Shown here one piece after another: positions 6,938 to 11,152 of a stretch of DNA of 11,152 nt. A model generated the notes under the pieces. It did no database searches. It was not told where the DNA came from and saw nothing but the letters and a program-made list of their open reading frames with translations. The position numbers and the translations under genes are program-made. How positions within the stretch are numbered: the first letter of the stretch is position 1; each line of letters opens with the position of its first letter. This DNA is from Tetmemena sp. SeJ-2015. Its lineage: Eukaryota; Ciliophora; Spirotrichea; Sporadotrichida; Oxytrichidae. The DNA lies in NCBI GenBank assembly GCA_027382625.1, contig JAJKFJ010021653.1, forward strand, positions 1-11,152, read 5' to 3'.

Positions 6938-7045
6938 GGAGTTAATATATATCACTTCAACTTCTATCTCTAGCTTCCTCCTTCCTCTGAGCATTATATT
7001 TTCTTCTGAGTGTCATCGATTTTCTTTTAGATTCTTAGGTATAAT
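6788..7045. repeat. Right arm of the 258-bp inverted repeat
   Basis: Reverse complement of 6382-6639. The inner end is TTCCACTTGAGTGG and the outer end is AGGTATAAT; identity stops abruptly on both sides. The near identity of AT-rich non-coding DNA between arms means the duplication is recent or the arms are kept alike by gene conversion. Confidence 0.95.
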
Positions 7046-7170
7046 GCTAATAGTTTATTACTAAATTTAATTATTTGGAAGATAAGTTTTCTCTCTTAAA
7101 ATTGATGTTATTTTAAATTAAAAGAAATATTTTGAAAAATAATTGAGCTAAATTTATTTGATTAACTTGA

Positions 7171-7260
7171 AACTTTGATTTGTTTATGTTTAATGTTTAT
7201 GCAGTGCTTGCATAAATAGGAAATACTCCAAAAGACCTTTACTACATGAGTTATAAGATT
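7171..7260 (+). CDS. MDS of an extracellular protein, first of two consecutive pieces
   Basis: Open from a TGA near 7168, the frame reads FNVYAVLAQIGNTPKDLYYM then SYKI, with TAA as Gln in AQIG. Its last five bases, AGATT at 7256-7260, recur at 7332-7336. Removing the DNA between joins it in frame to the next piece, giving SYKIDSSLPAAY. The left edge is uncertain; TTTATGCAG before 7204 might be a splice site or coincidence. The protein family is not recognised. Confidence 0.6.
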
Positions 7261-7336
7261 AATAATATTATTTTGATATATTTTAATTAGTTAGTTTAAT
7301 ATTTTCTATAATAATTTTATTAGAATATTTTAGATT
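7261..7336. other. IES with AGATT pointer
   Basis: Seventy-one almost purely A/T bases plus one copy of the pointer AGATT (7332-7336; partner 7256-7260). Excision leaves one AGATT and moves the reading from frame 1 to frame 2, exactly what the flanking code needs. The size and composition are typical of stichotrich IESs. A GT-AG intron does not fit the ends. Confidence 0.7.
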
Positions 7337-7690
7337 GATTCTTCGCTGCCAGCTGCTTACTAAGCACATCCTTTTGACAGTATTGACATAGAACTTTCAG
7401 CAGTGGGCTCACTAACAGAATCCTAATTACTAATAGACGAAACTGGAAATGTTGTGTCTCCTCTGCAATACACTTGTGATGACGGAGTGACATTTATCAC
7501 AACTACAGATAATACATAGAGATTTTATATCACTATTGGCTCAAAACCAGGCATTAGAATCCTCAATTTCAATAACTAATAGGAATCTTACTAAGGAAAA
7601 ATCTTTTGCCAAATGCAATACTCTATATCTAAGTGGAAATTTGCTGTCAATTTCAAATCTCCTATATTTGAAAGTGGCCCTCCAAAATTA
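7332..7690 (+). CDS. MDS of an extracellular, beta-rich protein
   Basis: The frame encodes about 118 residues with no TGA but six TAA/TAG, all read as Gln. It includes IDIELSAVGSLTESQLLIDE, YTCDDGVTFITTTDN, FYITIGSKPGIRILNFNN, then FCQMQYSISKWKFAVNF and SPIFESGPP. Alternating hydrophobic residues and Thr/Ser suggest a beta-sandwich outside the cell; two Cys may pair. It follows the AGATT IES. Past about 7690 the DNA becomes AT-rich, though the same frame stays open and becomes code-like again at 7735-7775 (NGTQIIQSQLFQYSS), so a short in-frame IES may lie at 7690-7733. It resembles in style the segment at 2228 and may belong to the same large surface-protein gene, but no pointer links them. 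Confidence 0.7.
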
Positions 7691-7734
7691 AATAATTTAA
7701 AATTAAGATTAATTTATAAAATATAATTTATGAA

Positions 7735-7841
7735 TGGAACTCAAATTATATAGAGCCAACTATTTCAGTATTCATCAATTTATATTCTAAGTTTTATATG
7801 CTCTCTATTTTAAATATTATTTATAGATAGGGGTATTAAAT
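7735..7841 (+). CDS. Possible continuation of the extracellular-protein MDS
   Basis: In the same frame as the previous segment, MNGTQIIQSQLFQYSSIYIL continues with TAG as Gln. The code fades after about 7790 and ends at a TGA near 7841. It may be a short MDS after a small IES. Weak because AT-rich. Confidence 0.25.
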
Positions 7842-7950
7842 GAAGAGTGATTAATAAATCATGGCTTAATGAGAAAAAAACGTTCTCAAAATTTAAATGA
7901 ATATTTAATGAATTTTCTTACATTAATTTAGTAAATATATATTATACGTT

Positions 7951-8268
7951 CAGCCCCGATTTTTCAAAAACTTTTCAGTCTCCTTCTGTAAAGCCTGGAC
8001 GAACGAGGTCGAAGCTCTTGTCAACTGTGTTAAAGCTTGGTACTGTAAGCACTTCTTGTTGGACAGGTATTGCTACAAAAATGTCAAAAAAAGGTAATTT
8101 TACTTTGTTAAATCCCACAATTATAGGGAAATTTATATGGATTGCAACATGCCAATTATGGATGAATTTGAAGCTACTTCTCTAAAGTTCAGTAAAAAGA
8201 AACAGTGGCTACTTACTGGACAAGCTGGCTTCCTAGCAAGTAGTGAAAAATCGGGGCTGAATCGATAA
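7951..8268 (+). CDS. Truncated response-regulator receiver domain (hybrid histidine kinase type)
   Basis: The frame is open across the whole element to its right end. The key motif is REIYMDCNMPIMDEFEAT (8128-8181), matching the receiver-domain signature M-D-C-N-M-P-x-M-D-G-F-E-A-T; the Asp of MDC (8140-8142) is the phospho-acceptor. Upstream, NEVEALVNCVKAWYCKHF fits the helix before it (N-G-x-E-A-L). Between them, 8094-8126 looks like a 33-nt intron (GTAATT to TTATAG), whose removal places KKR directly before EIYMDCNMP as in the family; its length is a multiple of three and it contains one in-frame TAA. After FEAT the family's Thr/Ala and Lys-Pro motifs are absent, and the frame ends in the inverted repeat. 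The acidic pocket at the domain start is also missing, so the product would not be a working receiver. Gly of MDGFEAT is Glu here. Confidence 0.65.
8094..8126 (+). other. Candidate 33-nt intron in the receiver frame
   Basis: AAAAG|GTAATTTTAC at the left and ACAATTATAG|GG at the right. Removal keeps the frame and improves the match to receiver domains. Very short, and it could simply be read as coding with TAA as Gln. Confidence 0.4.
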
Positions 8269-8421
8269 TATTAAGACTCTCAACCTATAGTTAATATGAG
8301 TCCAAGAATTTATTTTAATTAAAATTTTAATCATTTGTTCCTTACTTATATTAACTTAAAGATTTCATTTTTAAGTTACTAGTTTATCTTTTTTAAAAAT
8401 TAATTTTAATTATTTGATAAT

Positions 8422-8550
8422 TTAGTGAATGAAATTTTATTTGCTATATTCTATTAGTCAACTGATCCCATAGTTTTAGATTTTAAAGGAATGATAGATG
8501 CTCCTTTAGAAAATATAAGTATAAAAGATATTTTATTAATCATTATTAAA
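8422..8550 (+). CDS. Candidate MDS, extracellular-type segment
   Basis: The frame reads FYQSTDPIVLDFKGMIDA then PLENISIKDILL, with TAG as Gln at 8455. Natural residue mix from about 8440 to 8530, in a small GC-richer island. After 8535 the code dissolves into AT-rich DNA. It resembles the beta-rich segments at 7332 and 8674 in style. No domain recognised. Confidence 0.4.
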
Positions 8551-8673
8551 TAAATTTTAACAAGGAAATTTTTTAATGAAGTAAATCTTACATTTTTTAT
8601 CCTAATTTGGAGGGTTGTCCATTTCTAAATGATTTTTAAAAAATATCTCTCTTTAAATCAACTTTTACTTTGA

Positions 8674-8946
8674 TCAATTTTAAAAATATTTATCCTTTTT
8701 TAAACTAATGTGCCTTAAACTACCCTCTTTAAATTCTGGCACATTAACATTCAAATTGATCATTTCTGAGTAATTTCCAGATTCCACAGTTAAAACAGCC
8801 CTTTAATCATTTAAATTAATTTTCTGAATTAAAATAAGACTCAAATTTTGAATAGAAAATTTATTGCTTATTTGTAAAACCACTTTGACATAGTTGAAGG
8901 AAAATAGAATAATGTTTTGATATTTAAAAAAAATAATTATAGACTA
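8674..8946 (-). CDS. MDS in inverse orientation: extracellular beta-rich segment
   Basis: On minus, from 8946 to TGA 8674-8676, the frame encodes FNYVKVVLQISNKFSIQNLS, LILIQKINLNDQRAVLTVES and GNYSEMINLNVNVPEFKEGS, then LRHISLKKDKYF. Alternation of hydrophobic and polar residues suggests beta-strands; NYS and other Asn sites could be glycosylated. Two TAA are read as Gln. It lies opposite in direction to the neighbouring + segments of similar style, as inverted MDSs do in scrambled genes. No family is recognised, and no pointer pair was identified. The best part is about 8690-8900. Confidence 0.55.
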
Positions 8947-8949
8947 TCA

Positions 8950-9218
8950 TTTATTAATGAAAATTATATAATAACTTTTTTAACTTTAATCTTATTGAGT
9001 TGCTTGAATTTTTTAATTATCGAGCCTTTATATCGGAAGAAATTTGTTTAAAAGCATTTTAATTTCTTTATATATTGTTTCCGATAGATTTAATTCGATG
9101 ATTTGAATTGATTTTTTATATAATACTATACGATTGTAATAAAATTTGAGAATCAAGTTGCTATAGGGCTAAACCCCATAATCATTTTTTGATGCCTCTG
9201 TTGAGTTTTATTCCTTTT
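8950..9218. other. AT-rich IES-like spacer
   Basis: AT-rich DNA with no convincing code in any frame. CCGATAGATTTAATTCGATG near 9080 and GCTAAACCCC near 9170 are small GC-richer spots without recognised meaning. Confidence 0.4.
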
Positions 9219-9219
9219 A

Positions 9220-9624
9220 TGCAGTTTTATTTAAAGTTATAATGAAAAATTAGAATTTATAAATTTAACAATTGTAAATGATGATAAGATATCCTTAGAT
9301 TTTTAATAAGCTATACTTATAGAAACCTCTATTAGAAAATAAAAATAATTAAATTAAATTATTTTGACCATTTTAGTAAAATGTGTTTAAGGAATTGCCT
9401 ATAATTTATAAAATTAAAACTGGTTCACTGGTTCAATATAGCATGCAAAGTATTAAAAATAGAAAGCCATATATTAATATTTAAAAAATTGTAATAATTA
9501 GGCAGAAAACGTTTATGTTTATAAATTGAAACACTAGAAAAATTCATAAAATTTCAATTCTCAATATCTACTAAATGAAGGAAAATAGGAAAATATTTAA
9601 TATAAAGGTAAATAAGTGAAATGA
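9220..9624 (+). CDS. Long TGA-free frame, possibly coding at its left end
   Basis: The frame opens after TTCCTTTTATGCAG (a possible 3' splice site) and has no TGA until 9622-9624, about 134 codons. The first third is protein-like (SYNEKLEFINLTIVNDDKIS, then LDFQQAILIETSI, to about 9335). The rest needs very many TAA/TAG as Gln and is probably chance in AT-rich DNA. NLTIVNDDKISL resembles the style of the nearby extracellular segments. No family recognised. Confidence 0.3.
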
Positions 9625-9719
9625 AATCGGAGTTAAGAACAATTAATCAATTAAGAGAAAGAGAGATGTGAAGGCTGGGAGGCGCGGTGAAGGGTTTGGA
9701 GCTTATAGATTTTCGATTT
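9340..9719. other. AT-rich spacer with a small GC-rich spot
   Basis: Mostly AT-rich and IES-like. A GC-rich spot at 9670-9700 (GGCTGGGAGGCGCGGTGAAG) lies just outside the inverted-repeat element. It has no clear coding or RNA structure that I can see. Confidence 0.35.
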
Positions 9720-9872
9720 AATAATTAATAATTATTGGCTGATTCCAGAGATAGTCTAGCGAGGAGTTAATTAAATATAATAGGCTTTCTCTTTAAATTC
9801 AACCAACCAGCTTGTTAATAAAATAATTATTAAAGGAAGCAAAACTTAATCAGCCAATAATTATTAATTATT
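9720..9872. mobile_element. 153-bp MITE-like element with 25-bp terminal inverted repeats
   Basis: Bases 9720-9744 are the exact reverse complement of 9848-9872; the repeat contains TAATTATTGGCTGATT. The 103-base interior has no code. The size, perfect termini and lack of a gene fit a miniature inverted-repeat element or the ends of a small germline transposon. No clear target-site duplication was seen at the edges. Confidence 0.6.
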
Positions 9873-9938
9873 GTAAGAATCAGGGGTGAAGTCAAAATTG
9901 CAAAAATAAATCAAAGCTCAGACAGTGAAAGTCTTCTC

Positions 9939-10143
9939 CTATATGCAGGATAAATATAGACCCGTGCCAGAATAATTGGACTCAGATCGACAGAATCTGC
10001 TTGCTCTACTCCTGATTTGACCTTGGCGGATAAAATTACGACTCGGCTGGTAGAATTATACTGATGCAGCTAAAATATACGACCGTGCGATAAATATATG
10101 AATAGGTTGCTACTAGAATGCGGACGATGACAAATGCAAAATA
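9939..10143. repeat. Degenerate tandem array of ~20-bp units
   Basis: About ten units of 18-22 bases follow each other: 9939, 9959, 9979, 10001, 10019, 10040, 10062, 10081, 10100 and 10122. A loose consensus is GACYCGKGCNGATAAAATTA: a GC-rich half beginning GAC and an AT-rich half with TAAAATATA or similar. Examples are GACTCGGCTGGTAGAATTAT and GACCGTGCGATAAATATAT. The array directly follows the 3' end of the transposase frame, the usual place of subterminal repeats in transposons. Confidence 0.55.
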
Positions 10144-10156
10144 GTGACACTTAATT

Positions 10157-11152
10157 TCAAACTCTGCCGCTCTGATTTTCTTGCTGGCCACTGTTCAACG
10201 AAGCCGAACCTGATTGTCTAGGGGCCATTTCTTGATTTCTGAGCACCCACAGCTTGCTGACATCGCTTGCAGTCATTCTCTAGAGCACCTCGGCCACTGC
10301 TGAGACTAGATTCTCTCTGTAGAGTTAGGACGCAGTCAATCTTACTTTCTAGCTATCTTGGTGAGCGCAGCTGCAGCTTCACAAATAGAAGAGCTGTTCG
10401 ATAGGATTGAGCCAGGGTGAGTACTCTGCGTTGAAGAGCACTACAACTTTGAATCGCTTGGCTGTTTCAAGTACCTCTGAGAAGCGATGAATGACTGCAT
10501 TGTCCATAAGTAGAACGATCTTCTTGTGCAAGAGACTCTCGTCACTGCGAATGCTCTTCAGAGTCTTGTAGATGAAGTTCTCAAAGAGAATCGCATTGAA
10601 TGCTCCTTCTATGATCTAGCTACTCTATGTATTGTCTTGGCTGATAGCAACAATGAAGCTCAGAGAGAACTACTGCTAAATTGTACTCAAATCTTACGGG
10701 ATTGAGAGCTCACGCATCTTCATGCCCTGCTCACCCAAGAACTCTGCCAGTTCAATCTTGAGCTGCTCGATAGATCTGTAGAGCTGTTGCACTTTGTCAT
10801 CTTGCTCTTGACCTGGACTCTCCTCCTACTCTACTTTCAAGTCAACTCTCAACTTTACTTACAGCTGCGCGTCTTGGACTGTCACTGACAAATCGAAGTC
10901 GACGAGGGAAATAAGTGGCGAGAGCTTTGCTCATCTTCAAGGTCTAGCTGTACGCTCAGCTTGCTGGAGGTAGATTTCAGGCGCAGTGCTTTCATTTTCA
11001 CTGTCAGCGGTGTGAACTAGTAGAGTGACCTCGTTGGAGTTGTAACCACACTCTGTGAAACCTTTCTGCTCGAGTCTAGCTTCAACTGACTGAACTTCTT
11101 ACTCATGCTCAACTTTTCGAGTTGCTCTCGGTGATTTCAGGGATAGGTGAGA
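10157..11152 (-). pseudogene. Tc1/mariner-type transposase, probably TBE-like, decayed
   Basis: One minus-strand frame runs from the window edge to TGA 10157-10159 with TAA/TAG as Gln and only three internal TGAs (10937-10939, 10931-10933, 10379-10381). The catalytic part is clear: FIVAISQDN, IIEGAFNAILFENFIYKTLK, then VLLMDNAVIHRFSEVLETAK, then LFNAEYSPWLNPIEQLF. The Asp of MDN (10502-10504) and the Glu of NPIE (10397-10399) are separated by 34 residues, the DD34E spacing of Tc1 elements. The first catalytic Asp is not recognisable; a coiled-coil-like stretch (LYRSIEQLKIELAEFLGEQG) stands where it should be. After the TGA at 10379 the frame resumes with ENLVSAVAEVLQRMTASDVS. In stichotrichs, TBE transposases of this type are germline-limited and take part in DNA elimination (family knowledge). 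The TGAs and the missing Asp suggest an inactive copy. Confidence 0.8.

Larger units (their letters stand above)
7940..8270. mobile_element. 331-bp element with terminal inverted repeats and captured coding sequence
   Basis: TTCAGCCCCGATTTTTCA at 7949-7966 is repeated inverted at 8244-8261 (18 of 18). Outside this, TATTAT (7940-7945) pairs with ATAATA (8265-8270) across three or four mismatched bases, so the repeats extend to about 27 bases. The GC-rich core of the repeat stands out in AT-rich flanks. It has no transposase, so if mobile it is non-autonomous. It sits between segments of an extracellular-protein gene, that is, in DNA likely to be eliminated. The inner DNA carries a receiver-domain reading frame (next entry) that runs into both repeats. 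Confidence 0.65.

Noticed and set aside
5865..7336. TATTTTAGATT repeated at 5865-5875 and 7326-7336 as a pointer from MDS B to the extracellular segment
   Set aside because: Joining there produces TGA immediately, and the AGATT pair inside the second copy already explains 7332-7336 in frame.
2259..7405. TCAGCAGTG (2259 and 7397) and AAAGTGGC (2270 and 7671) as pointers linking the 7332 segment to MDS A
   Set aside because: Both joins change the reading frame away from the supported one; repeats of 8-9 bases are expected by chance.
1..11152. Bacterial or organellar origin, tRNA or rRNA genes, CRISPR array, telomere repeats
   Set aside because: No cloverleaf-like sequences, rRNA motifs, regular spacer repeats or C4A4 runs were seen, and the coding pieces are short and interrupted.

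Overview
The window reads as germline (micronuclear) DNA of a ciliate, most likely a stichotrich of the Oxytricha/Stylonychia kind. Short stretches of convincing protein code lie in both orientations, in pieces, inside very AT-rich DNA. Inside these pieces TAA and TAG are repeatedly read through as Gln while TGA ends frames. No bacterial operon, rRNA or tRNA gene, or telomere repeat was seen. I treat the coding pieces as macronuclear-destined segments (MDSs) and the AT-rich DNA between them as internal eliminated sequences (IESs). Random TGA-free frames of 50-100 codons are common in such DNA, so several candidate MDSs carry low confidence.

Layout. 1-784: a partial gene end and coiled-coil or hydrophobic candidates on +. 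842-1424: a minus-strand coding island with a frameshift at an A7 run and an internal TGA. 1696-2184: small, ambiguous candidates. 2228-2469, 5654-5813 and 5814-5869: three pieces of a cysteine-rich (growth-factor-receptor/furin-like) surface protein. Two direct repeats join them in frame in the order 1-3-2, which is the hallmark of a scrambled gene. 2730-4675: several small candidate MDSs. 4900-5424: a GC-richer island that includes a P4-ATPase (lipid flippase) fragment on minus. 5925-6156: an exon-like segment followed by a 49-nt GT-AG intron.

6382-7045 is a nearly perfect 258-bp inverted repeat around a 148-bp spacer; it carries coding DNA. 7171-7690 holds two MDSs of an extracellular protein, interrupted by a 71-nt IES with an AGATT pointer; removing it restores the frame. 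7940-8270 is a 331-bp element with terminal inverted repeats enclosing a truncated response-regulator receiver domain with its MDCNMP phospho-acceptor motif. 8422-8550 (+) and 8674-8946 (-) are further extracellular-type segments in opposite orientations.

The right end is mobile DNA: a 153-bp MITE-like element (9720-9872), a degenerate array of about ten ~20-bp repeats (9939-10143), and a minus-strand Tc1/mariner-type transposase with a D34E pair (10157-11152), probably TBE-like and decayed. How the genes work together: the surface-protein pieces could be parts of one or a few large scrambled genes, and the transposon remnants are of the type whose enzymes take part in germline DNA elimination in these ciliates. 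The shared-gene idea is inference; only the 2228/5814/5654 and 7171/7337 joins have pointer support.
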